A program made the position numbers and the translations under genes. The notes below the pieces were generated by a model, which saw only the letters and a list, made by a program, of their open reading frames with translations, had not been told where the DNA came from and did not search any database. DNA of 5,461 nt from an uncultured Bacteroidales bacterium. GTDB taxonomy: Bacteria; Bacteroidota; Bacteroidia; Bacteroidales; Muribaculaceae. Below, piece by piece: positions 1 to 5,461 of the stretch. Within the stretch, counting starts at the first letter, position 1. Each line of letters opens with the position of its first letter. The DNA lies in the NCBI GenBank assembly GCA_945828175.1, contig CALZQD010000131.1:1-5461 (forward strand), written 5' to 3'.

Positions 1-44
1 CACACTGCATATCGTCGGCAGCGTCAGATGTGTATAAGAGACAG
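1..44 (+). other. Illumina Nextera i5 adapter remnant (not genomic)
   Basis: Bases 12-25 match the Nextera Read 1 adapter (begins TCGTCGGCAGCG), and bases 26-44 are the 19-bp Tn5 mosaic end (AGATGTGTATAAGAGACAG). Bases 4-11 read ACTGCATA, which I recall as the standard Nextera i5 index S506/N506, and bases 1-3 (CAC) fit the end of the P5 arm. The order P5 arm, index, adapter, mosaic end is exactly that of a library molecule, so this is untrimmed adapter and the genomic insert starts at 45. The adapter puts a TAA (35-37) in the frame of the following gene, which makes automatic gene callers choose a false start at 125. Seen directly; the index name is from memory. Confidence 0.98.
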
Positions 45-2035
45 GCACCATCACCTACACCTCTACGACAATCCAGAAGCGTCTCTCGCTCGACTTATCG
101 CTCCGCGCCTTCGACTGGGACAACATGCTCCCTACCTACTATCCCGGCCAGTATAACGAGAAGCAGGCCGATGCCGTGGCCTATCTAATGAAAGCCTGCG
201 GTTTCTCGGTAAAGATGGACTACGGCACCGACTCGTCGGGCGCACTCGCCATGCTCATCCGCCATGGCCTCGTGAAATACTTCAACTACGACGGCAACGC
301 GGTCTACGACCTGCGCTTGTTCCACTCGGCCACTGAGTGGGAGCAGATGATCTACGACAACCTCAAGGACGTCGGCCCGATACTCTACGGCGGCGCCTCG
401 ACCATCGGCGGCGGCCACTCGTTTATCTGCGACGGCTACGACGGTGAGGGCTACTTCCACTTCAACTGGGGCTGGACGGGCATGTCTAACGGCTACTTCT
501 CGCTCGACGCCCTCAACCCCGACTCGCTCGGCTCGGGCGGCGGCAACGGCGGCGGTTATAACTTCACCCAGGACGCCGTCTTCGGCATCCAGCCGCCAAC
601 GGGCAAGCCTGTCGAACCGCAGCCCGAAGCCATGACGCAGATGGGCTCGCTCTTCGCCGAAGTCAAAGACGGCAACATCGCCTTCGACCTCGATATGCAG
701 AACGGCGCAATGTGGGTCAACTACAACCCCGCGACCCTCCGCTTCAAGGTCGGCGCATGCTTCGAGCCTCAGGGCTCTACATCCGGCGAGACGGTCTACG
801 CCGATGCCTCGCAGGTAAAATGGCAGGTGCAGTCGGGCTATGGTTTCGGGCCAAAGTCGCTGTCGCCTATCGCTCTCGCGGGCCTCGGCCTTGCCGACGG
901 CACCTACCGCGTCAGCATCGTCACCATGTCGCTCAGCCAGTCTGATGCCGAGTGGATTCCCACCCGCATCCCATACGGCTATTACGGCTACGTCGTGCTC
1001 ACAAAGAAGGGCGACAGCTATTCGGTCGAGAACCTCCCCGCTCCGTCAGTCGACATCACCGACGGCGGCTTCGAGGGCAACCTCTACTACGGCTGCGTCT
1101 CTAAAGTCTGGGCCGAGCTGAGCAATCCCTATGACATCGAGGTCACTACGGGGCTCGCTCCGGTCCTCGCCGGCAAGCAGACGCTCGAATATCTCGGCGA
1201 GAGCGTCCTCGTCACCGTCGCGCCTCATTCTACCAAGCGAGTCGAATGGACGACCCCGCTCTACGCGTTGACGCAGCAGTTTGGCGCCCTGTCGGAGCCG
1301 ACCGACTATCTCCTCTCGTTCATGGATGAGATTTCGATGCTCATCTACTCGTCCGACATCACCAAGCCCGTCACGATGCTCCCGAACCCCGGTGTGCCCA
1401 AGGTTACGGCCGACAATCCCGTCGTCGCCGGTGCCAAGCGCGATTATGTCACCGAGGGTGGACTCAAGATTCGCTATACCGTCGAAGACGCGTCGAACAT
1501 GGAGATTTCGAGCGCCATCAACCTCAGTTCTGGCTATTTCGCCTATCCTGTGATGGCCTGCCTCTGCTCGACCACCAAGGAGGCCGACGGCTCGGTCGAA
1601 ATCCTCACCTACGCCGGTAAGACAATGTTCCTCGACGAAGGCCGCACGGCTTTCAACACCGTCCTGAGCTATCCCGCCATGGAGCCGGGCAAGGAATATT
1701 ATATCCTGATGGCCTTTGAATATGCCTCGCAGCTCGCCGGCATCCAAAATCCGCGACCCGTCATCGTGCGGCTCATGCAGTCGGGTGTCGAAGACGTCGC
1801 TGTCGACGCTGATATCAAGCTCGTCTACGATGCCGCAACCGCCACAGTGACCGCCACCGCCGTCGCAGGCCTCAGCTCAGTCGAGGCCTACAACATCAGC
1901 GGCGCGCTCATCGCCTCGGCAACCTCCGACGGCACCGCCGCCACCCTTTCGCTCGAAAGCGCTCCCCGCGGCATCGTCATCCTCACCGCCCGCGACCTCC
2001 ACGGCAACGCCAAAATCATCAAACTCGCCCGCTAA
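45..2035 (+). CDS. C10 (streptopain/SpeB-like) secreted cysteine protease with C-terminal type IX sorting domain, 5'-truncated
   Basis: A secreted papain-fold cysteine endopeptidase of MEROPS family C10. The frame is open from 47 (662 codons) and is cut at the left by the contig edge and adapter, so the ATG at 125 is not the start: it encodes the Met of the conserved DWDNMLPTY block (compare NWNNILPTY in SpeB). Other C10 landmarks are MDYG with a following SGA, the catalytic His in GGGHSFICDGYDG (codon 416-418), and HFNWGWTG with its conserved Asn and Trp (464-469), then a glycine-rich loop and AVFGIQP, where the SpeB catalytic domain ends. The catalytic Cys, propeptide and signal peptide lie off the contig. 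About 400 residues of beta-rich sequence of unknown fold follow. The last 82 residues (1787-2032), with YNISGALIAS, APRGIVIL and terminal KIIKLAR, resemble a type A type IX secretion sorting domain, implying surface or extracellular delivery. Family assignment is firm; the sorting-domain call is moderately firm. The substrate is unknown. Confidence 0.93.
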
Positions 2036-2126
2036 CCCGCTCATAACGCCCCAACCGCGCAGATTTCCTGCTCAGAGCGCCAATACGCTTGAATTCCAAG
2101 TCATCGCAGGTTAACATATCCCTTCG

Positions 2127-2158
2127 CAAGCCCGGCCCTCGGCCGGGCTTGTCATTTT
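2127..2158 (+). terminator. Hairpin terminator for the C10 protease gene
   Basis: A perfect 10-bp stem, AAGCCCGGCC (2128-2137) pairing with GGCCGGGCTT (2141-2150) around the loop CTC, is extendable by one C-G pair (2127/2151). It is followed by TCATTTT, a broken T-tract. It lies 92 bp past the protease stop. The T-run is only on the plus-strand side, so it should terminate protease transcription; reading from birA, the minus strand has no U-tract after the stem. Confidence 0.75.
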
Positions 2159-2200
2159 CGCCAAACGATACAGGCCGAGTGCTTCACCCCTTGGAAAGCC

Positions 2201-2209
2201 ATATAAATT
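2201..2209. repeat. Left copy of 9-bp target site duplication
   Basis: ATATAAATT lies directly left of the element at 2210-2350 and is repeated exactly at 2351-2359, directly right of it. The repeat continues one base further as T versus A, so a 10-bp duplication with one mismatch is the alternative reading. A 9-10 bp duplication flush against inverted repeats is the footprint of a DDE transposition event. Confidence 0.75.
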
Positions 2210-2350
2210 TATTGGTGTCCGCTAAAACTTTCAAGCCCTATTTGGCTTTTTATTTTCCTCGGACAGCCGATACAAATACTGAAACAGGGGGCTTGTCAAT
2301 GCATAAAATCACTCAAAATAGCCGAGTAAACACATTTACCGGACACCAAT
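2210..2350. mobile_element. 141-bp MITE-like non-autonomous element
   Basis: The left end ATTGGTGTCCG (2211-2221) is mirrored perfectly by CGGACACCAAT (2340-2350). Allowing one mismatch, the inverted repeat extends through TAAA (2223-2226 and 2335-2338), giving 16 bp with 15 matches. The exact direct repeat ATATAAATT flanks it (2201-2209, 2351-2359). The interior is AT-rich relative to nearby genes and contains no credible transposase, so the element must have been moved in trans. The duplication length of 9-10 bp fits IS4-type transposases, but the parent family is my inference. It landed between two gene ends, where it does no coding damage. A decayed or internally deleted insertion sequence is the near-equivalent alternative. 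Confidence 0.75.
2233..2256 (+). terminator. Small terminator-like hairpin inside the MITE-like element
   Basis: AAGCC (2233-2237) pairs with GGCTT (2244-2248) around a 6-nt loop, followed at once by TTTATTTT. The stem is short but the T-rich tail is good. It sits just inside the left end of the element and could stop read-through transcription entering it, as terminators near insertion-sequence ends often do; it would also back up the terminator at 2127. Confidence 0.5.
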
Positions 2351-2359
2351 ATATAAATT
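2351..2359. repeat. Right copy of 9-bp target site duplication
   Basis: ATATAAATT starts immediately after the right inverted repeat and is identical to 2201-2209. Confidence 0.75.
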
Positions 2360-2383
2360 ACTGGCTGTCAACCAAAGATGTAG

Positions 2384-2404
2384 GGACGCACGGGCCGTGC
2401 GTCC
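2384..2404. repeat. REP-like palindrome GGACGCACG-GGC-CGTGCGTCC
   Basis: A perfect 9-bp stem with a 3-nt loop, preceded by GTAG and followed by GGCCTCCG, with no T-tract after it. The pattern GTAGGGACGCACGG...CCGTGCGTCC is one I associate with repeated intergenic palindromes in Bacteroidota, but that is recollection and not checked here. It probably acts as an extragenic palindromic repeat rather than a primary terminator. Confidence 0.6.
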
Positions 2405-2411
2405 GGCCTCC

Positions 2412-2441
2412 GATAACTCCGAAAATTCTGATAACTCCGAA
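2412..2441. repeat. Two direct copies of GATAACTCCGAA, 18-bp period
   Basis: GATAACTCCGAA occurs at 2412-2423 and again at 2430-2441, separated by AATTCT. Both copies lie immediately downstream of the REP-like palindrome and may be part of the same repeat unit. No function is evident. Confidence 0.6.
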
Positions 2442-2517
2442 TTAAAAACTAAATAATTTGTTTCAGCCCGAGCTTTAGCGAGGTCTGTTAACGCTATTAG
2501 CATCAGCTATTAATGTG

Positions 2518-2537
2518 CGGCGACGAGCTCGTCGCCG
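2518..2537. repeat. Perfect 20-bp GC-rich palindrome
   Basis: CGGCGACGAG is followed directly by its reverse complement CTCGTCGCCG, giving a loopless 20-bp palindrome that would fold with a 4-nt loop. No T-run follows on either strand, so it is a poor intrinsic terminator. It lies 67 bp beyond the birA stop and belongs to a cluster with the inverted repeats at 2560-2587. Confidence 0.65.
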
Positions 2538-2559
2538 TGTGTCAAATTTGGCTTTATGT

Positions 2560-2587
2560 CGGCGGCTCGCCGCCGCATCGCGGCGGC
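2560..2587. repeat. Overlapping GC-rich inverted repeats 3' of birA
   Basis: GCCGCCGC (2569-2576) pairs perfectly with GCGGCGGC (2580-2587) around a 3-nt loop. The same central arm can instead pair with CGGCGG (2560-2565) through CCGCCG (2570-2575), so two mutually exclusive hairpins compete. On the minus strand this begins 17 bp after the birA stop, where a stem could protect the operon mRNA 3' end or end transcription, but no U-tract follows, so intrinsic termination is unproven. Confidence 0.55.
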
Positions 2588-2603
2588 ACTTCCCCTGAGC
2601 CTC

Positions 2604-3350
2604 TTATAGCACTGCCGCAACTTCCTTGAAGGCATACGTCGCCGAGGCTCCGTCGGCGCGCTGGAGTGTGATGGGGCCTGCGAGGTCGACGTCGGCGATT
2701 CGCGCCTCAAACTCCTCACCCGTCGCGGCGTCGCGGTAGGTATGATAGCCGTCGCGGCGCCAGAGCTGCGACATATAGCGCGCCTTTAGCGCCTCGGGGT
2801 CAGGCGCAATCTCGTATCGGTCGAAGTCGTCGACGATGCGCTCGGCTATGGCTGTCATCGTGCTGTCGAGCTCATGCTCGACGCCCGTGAGCATCGCTAC
2901 CGAGACCGGATTGGGCGCATCGCTGACAAAACGGCGCTGGTTGATATTGACCCCCGCACCGACGACTGAATGCATTATTCCCTTTCCCGCGAGGGTATTC
3001 TCGATGAGTATGCCGCATATTTTTTTGTCGCCGGCATAGATGTCGTTGGGCCATTTGACCGTCACTTCGGCTGCCTCGCCGACGAGCTCGGCTATGACGT
3101 CGCGCAGCGACAGAGCCACAGACATCGACAGCTCGAACTGGCGCCGCGCCTCGATGGTCTGCGGGCGCAGAAGCATAGAGAAAGTGAGGTTTTTGCCGGG
3201 CTCCGACTCCCAGCTGTTGCCGCGCTGGCCGCGCCCTGCTGTCTGAGCCGTGGCGGCGATGACGCTGCCGTGGGCGAGCTCTCCTGCGCGGGCGGCAAGG
3301 AGGCTGTTGGTCGACGCGGCGCTGTCGACCCTGATTATCTCTGCCTTCAT
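2604..3350 (-). CDS. birA: Biotin-[acetyl-CoA-carboxylase] ligase (monofunctional BirA)
   Basis: Activates biotin with ATP to biotinyl-AMP and transfers it to the acceptor lysine of biotin carboxyl carrier proteins in the cytoplasm. The protein is 248 residues. Visible family motifs are STN (13-15), the biotinyl-AMP loop TAGRGQRGNSW (37-47), KWPNDIY (99-105), the GDKKICGILIE stretch with the catalytic-region lysines (107-117) and GAGVNIN (131-137); a small C-terminal SH3-like domain follows. There is no N-terminal helix-turn-helix, so it is a ligase only, not a biotin operon repressor as in E. coli. I chose the ATG at 3350: the frame is open further upstream to 3443, but that extension is low-complexity Arg/Gln-rich sequence overlapping tsaE, and the ATG at 3350 overlaps the tsaE stop as ATGA, indicating translational coupling. 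It is the last gene of the porX-tsaE-birA operon. Confidence 0.95.
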   Translation of the reverse strand: MKAEIIRVDSAASTNSLLAARAGELAHGSVIAATAQTAGRGQRGNSWESEPGKNLTFSMLLRPQTIEARRQFELSMSVALSLRDVIAELVGEAAEVTVKWPNDIYAGDKKICGILIENTLAGKGIMHSVVGAGVNINQRRFVSDAPNPVSVAMLTGVEHELDSTMTAIAERIVDDFDRYEIAPDPEALKARYMSQLWRRDGYHTYRDAATGEEFEARIADVDLAGPITLQRADGASATYAFKEVAAVL

Positions 3351-3772
3351 GAGATTATGAGGTCGCGGCTGTTGTCGTCGTTGACGCGGATGTCGACCCT
3401 GACGGCGTCGTCGGGCAGAAGCGAGCCCAGGCGCTCGGGCCATTCGATAAGACAGAGTGATCCCGAGTCGAAGTAGTCGTCGACGCCGATGTCATAGGCC
3501 TCGGCCTCGTTGTCGAGGCGGTAGAGGTCGAAGTGATAGATGACCGAGCCGTCGGCCGCGGTATATTCGTTGACGATGGCAAACGAGGGAGAGTTGGCCT
3601 CGCCTTCGTCGACGCCGAGATGGCGCGTCAGGGCACTGATGAATGTCGTCTTGCCGGCCCCCATCTCGCCGTAGAAGGTGAAGATGCGGCGCTCGCCTAT
3701 CTGCGAGGCGAATTCGGCGGCGGCACGCTCGAGGTCGCCGACGTCTGAGATATGTATCACGTTCATTGTCAT
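3347..3772 (-). CDS. tsaE: tRNA threonylcarbamoyladenosine biosynthesis ATPase TsaE
   Basis: TsaE (YjeE family) is the P-loop ATPase that works with TsaB and TsaD to install t6A at position 37 of ANN-decoding tRNAs. The 141-residue protein shows Walker A GEMGAGKTT (35-43), the SPSF motif (61-64), HFDLYRL (80-86) and the family's late EWPERL block (110-115). Length is normal for the family. The start at 3772 overlaps the porX TGA as ATGA, which favours it over the second Met at 3766. Its own TGA overlaps the birA ATG in the same way. No Shine-Dalgarno sequence is visible, so translation probably depends on coupling to porX. The tsaB and tsaD partners are not in the window. Confidence 0.95.
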   Translation of the reverse strand: MTMNVIHISDVGDLERAAAEFASQIGERRIFTFYGEMGAGKTTFISALTRHLGVDEGEANSPSFAIVNEYTAADGSVIYHFDLYRLDNEAEAYDIGVDDYFDSGSLCLIEWPERLGSLLPDDAVRVDIRVNDDNSRDLIIS

Positions 3773-5319
3773 TTGGCTGTCAGGGTTATCAGCGGCACGA
3801 GCATTTCTTCGAGCGAGATGCCTCCGTGCTGGAAAGTGCCGGTGTAGTACTGTACATAGTAGTTGTAGTTGTTGGGATAGGCAAAGAAATTGCGGTTCGT
3901 GGCGAAGATATATGTCGTCGACACATTGGGCGCAGGCAGGCCGTATTTGACAGGCTGCTTGATTTCATATACCTGCTTGGGATTGTAGTTGAGGTTCTTG
4001 CCGAGCTTATAGCGCAGATTAGTGTTGGTGTTGCGGTCGCCTACAATCTTTATGGGGTTGTCGACGCGAATGGTGCCGTGGTCGGTTGTGAGTACGATCT
4101 TGTAGCCCTTGGCCGCGATGGTCTTGAAGAGCTCGAGCGCCGACGAGTGGCGGAACCACGACTCGGTCAGCGAGCGGTAGGCGGCGTTGGTCGACGCGAG
4201 TTCGCGTATCATCTTCGACTCGGTGCGCGCGTGCGACAGCATGTCTACGAAATTGAGCACGATGACGTTGAGGTCATTGCCCTCGAGGCGGCTGAACTCG
4301 CTGATAAGCTTCTCGCCAGCGGCGCCGTCGTTTATCTTGTTGTATGAGAAGCGGCAGTGGCGGCGGTAGCGCTCGAAGAGCGTGGCAATCAGAGGCGACT
4401 CGTTGAGGTTCTTGCCCTCCTCCGAATCCTCGTCGACCCACAGCTCGGGAAACATCTTCTCGATGCCGACAGGCATCAGTCCCGAGAAGATGGCGTTGCG
4501 GGCATACTGCGTCGCCGTCGGCAGAATCGACGTATAAAGCTCCTCCTCGATGGTAAACATATCGCTCAGCAGCGGCATCACCGTGCGCCACTGGTCGAGG
4601 CGGAAATTGTCGATTAGGATAAAGAACACCTTCTCGCCCTTGTCGAGCAGCGGGAACACCTTGCGGGGAAGCACCTCGGGACTCATCAGCGGGTGATTGT
4701 CGGTCGTCACCCACGTCTCGTAGTTGCGTCTCACCCATTTGTTGAACTCCGAGTTGGCCTCGATCTTCTGCATGTCGAGCATCTCGTCCATGTTCGTGTC
4801 GGTCGACGCCAGTTCGAGCTCGCGGTAGACCAGTTTGCCGTAGAGGTCATACCAGTCCTCGATTGTCGACGCACTGTTGATGAGATTCGAGATATTGGCG
4901 AAATCCTCGCGGTAGTCGCGCGTGGCTTGGTCGGCGACAAGGCGGTCGCTGTGGAGAATCTTCTTGATGGCGATGAGAATCTGGTTAGGATTGACCGGCT
5001 TGATGAGGTAGTCGGCGATTTTGTTGCCGACCGCCTGGTCCATGATGTTCTCCTCCTCGCTCTTGGTGATCATGATGACCGGCACATGCGGCAGAGACTG
5101 CTTTATGCGGGTCAGAGTCTCCAGACCCGTGAGACCAGGCATATTCTCGTCAAGGATAATGAGGTCAAAAGGCTGCGCCGAAGCAATCTCGAGCGCATCG
5201 CTGCCGTTATTCGCCGTCGTCACATTATAGCCCTTGTTCTTCAAGAACATCAGGTGAGGCTTGAGCAGATCAATCTCATCATCCGCCCAAAGAATATTAT
5301 GCTGCGCATTCACTGCCAT
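3769..5319 (-). CDS. porX: PorX: response regulator with PglZ-type phosphatase effector domain
   Basis: In Porphyromonas gingivalis and relatives PorX, with the sensor PorY, controls type IX secretion genes. The 516 residues match the usual PorX length (about 518). Residues 1-125 form a receiver domain with the acidic pair D13-D14, phospho-acceptor D57 in LIILDENMPG, T85 and K107 in the LIKPVNP turn, so it should be phosphorylatable. A helical linker (about 126-205) follows. The PglZ/alkaline-phosphatase-like domain (about 215-516) keeps its expected metal and nucleophile positions: D237 (LIDNFR), T268/T270 (LPTATQY), D359 and H363 (FVDMLSH), D413-H414 (TTDHGT) and H498 (FQHGGIS). All are intact, arguing for an active cyclic-oligonucleotide phosphodiesterase-type site as described for PorX. 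There is no DNA-binding domain. It is first gene of the operon, with a -7 box 22 bp upstream. Roles come from homologues; motifs are seen. Confidence 0.95.
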   Translation of the reverse strand: MAVNAQHNILWADDEIDLLKPHLMFLKNKGYNVTTANNGSDALEIASAQPFDLIILDENMPGLTGLETLTRIKQSLPHVPVIMITKSEEENIMDQAVGNKIADYLIKPVNPNQILIAIKKILHSDRLVADQATRDYREDFANISNLINSASTIEDWYDLYGKLVYRELELASTDTNMDEMLDMQKIEANSEFNKWVRRNYETWVTTDNHPLMSPEVLPRKVFPLLDKGEKVFFILIDNFRLDQWRTVMPLLSDMFTIEEELYTSILPTATQYARNAIFSGLMPVGIEKMFPELWVDEDSEEGKNLNESPLIATLFERYRRHCRFSYNKINDGAAGEKLISEFSRLEGNDLNVIVLNFVDMLSHARTESKMIRELASTNAAYRSLTESWFRHSSALELFKTIAAKGYKIVLTTDHGTIRVDNPIKIVGDRNTNTNLRYKLGKNLNYNPKQVYEIKQPVKYGLPAPNVSTTYIFATNRNFFAYPNNYNYYVQYYTGTFQHGGISLEEMLVPLITLTAK

Positions 5320-5341
5320 ATAATCGCGTTTTTATCACCAA

Positions 5342-5349
5342 CAAAGTTA
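5342..5349 (-). promoter_or_regulatory. Bacteroidota-type -7 promoter box upstream of porX
   Basis: On the minus strand the sequence reads TAACTTTG, an exact match to the Bacteroidota TAnnTTTG -7 element. It ends 22 bp before the porX ATG, so transcription would start about 15 nt before the start codon, giving a very short leader without a Shine-Dalgarno sequence. I do not see a good TTTG -33 element at the usual spacing: the nearest TTG is about 25 nt upstream. It is placed to drive porX-tsaE-birA. Confidence 0.6.
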
Positions 5350-5407
5350 ATAAAAATGCCCCACGCACGCTCCACAATGCACAATAATTAACAAAATCCC
5401 TTTTAGA

Positions 5408-5461
5408 GTGTCCGTTCCTGAAAAAGGTTGACTCGGTTTTGTATGTTAACTGGTTTAAGTT
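5408..5461. mobile_element. Possible insertion-sequence end at the contig edge
   Basis: From about 5405 the sequence changes to AGAGTGTCCGTTCCTGAAAA and runs to the contig end without a gene. GTGTCCG (5408-5414) also occurs in the left inverted repeat of the MITE-like element at 2210, though the following bases differ. Transposon-end-like sequence at a contig edge is what a multicopy element produces in short-read assembly. No second inverted repeat, transposase or target duplication is visible, so this is only a suggestion. Confidence 0.3.

Larger units (their letters stand above)
2036..2603. other. Convergent intergenic region rich in small repeats, no gene
   Basis: This 568-bp gap separates the stop codons of two convergent transcripts. 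I see no convincing protein or RNA gene in it. It holds a GC-rich hairpin terminator (2127-2158), a MITE-like element with target duplication (2201-2359), a REP-like palindrome (2384-2404), a short direct repeat (2412-2441) and GC-rich palindromes (2518-2587). The middle (about 2195-2380 and 2410-2465) is clearly more AT-rich than the flanking genes. Each element is listed separately. Confidence 0.85.

Noticed and set aside
26..44. Tn5/IS50 mosaic end as a natural transposon
   Set aside because: It is preceded by the Nextera adapter and an i5 index, so it is library-preparation sequence.
1046..1747. 233-codon minus-strand open frame inside the protease gene
   Set aside because: It is antisense to well-supported C10 protease sequence, has Arg/Gly/Asp-rich shadow composition, and shows no recognisable motif; long antisense frames are common in GC-rich genes.
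2089..2445. 118-codon plus-strand open frame in the intergenic region
   Set aside because: It runs through the terminator hairpin, both ends of the MITE-like element and the REP-like palindrome, so its sequence is explained by repeats; no protein family resemblance.
2201..2445. Possible CRISPR or attachment site
   Set aside because: The repeats are either inverted with target duplication or only two direct copies with a 6-bp gap; there are no spacers of regular length, no cas genes, no integrase and no tRNA gene.
2493..2512. Two copies of GCTATTA (2493-2499 and 2506-2512)
   Set aside because: Seven AT-rich bases repeated twice is within chance expectation and has no associated structure that I can defend.
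3351..3443. 31-residue N-terminal extension of birA
   Set aside because: Low-complexity Arg/Gln/Pro-rich sequence overlapping tsaE, with no helix-turn-helix; the ATG at 3350 overlaps the tsaE stop and gives a normal ligase N-terminus.
5373..5385. CACAAT repeated upstream of porX
   Set aside because: A six-base repeat is too short to call an operator or a repeat family without comparison to other genomes.
4693..5391. 232-codon plus-strand open frame antisense to porX
   Set aside because: Fully overlaps the receiver and linker of porX, whose motifs are intact, and has the Val/Arg/His-rich composition of a reverse-frame shadow.

Overview
The window looks like a complete short assembly contig from a GC-rich member of the Bacteroidales, and a Muribaculaceae-like gut species is a plausible guess. 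The evidence is a PorX-type response regulator (a type IX secretion regulator restricted to Bacteroidota), a streptopain-like C10 protease with a type IX-style C-terminal sorting domain, a Bacteroidota-type promoter -7 box (TAnnTTTG), and no Shine-Dalgarno sequences at the starts. I cannot fix the genus from the sequence alone.

Layout. Bases 1-44 are not genomic. They are the inner end of an Illumina Nextera i5 adapter, including the 19-bp Tn5 mosaic end. The real sequence begins at 45, inside a plus-strand secreted C10 cysteine protease gene that runs to 2035; its 5' part, with the signal peptide, propeptide and catalytic cysteine, is missing. Bases 2036-2603 form a convergent intergenic region packed with small repeats: a strong hairpin terminator, a 141-bp MITE-like element with terminal inverted repeats and a 9-bp target duplication, a REP-like GGACGCACG palindrome, an 18-bp-period direct repeat, and a cluster of GC-rich palindromes. 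Bases 2604-5319 hold a compact minus-strand operon, porX > tsaE > birA, whose genes are joined by two ATGA overlaps. A promoter -7 box lies just upstream of porX. The last ~55 bp may be the end of an insertion sequence, which would explain why the assembly stops there.

How the genes relate. PorX (receiver plus PglZ-type phosphatase domain) controls type IX secretion genes in the species where it has been studied. The protease at the left is the kind of cargo that this system exports, so regulator and probable client sit about 1.7 kb apart on converging transcripts. TsaE (the ATPase for tRNA t6A37 synthesis) and BirA (biotin protein ligase) are housekeeping genes translated in tandem behind porX. 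I found no novel defence or mobile system. The points most worth checking are the adapter artefact, the MITE-like element and the repeat-dense intergenic region.
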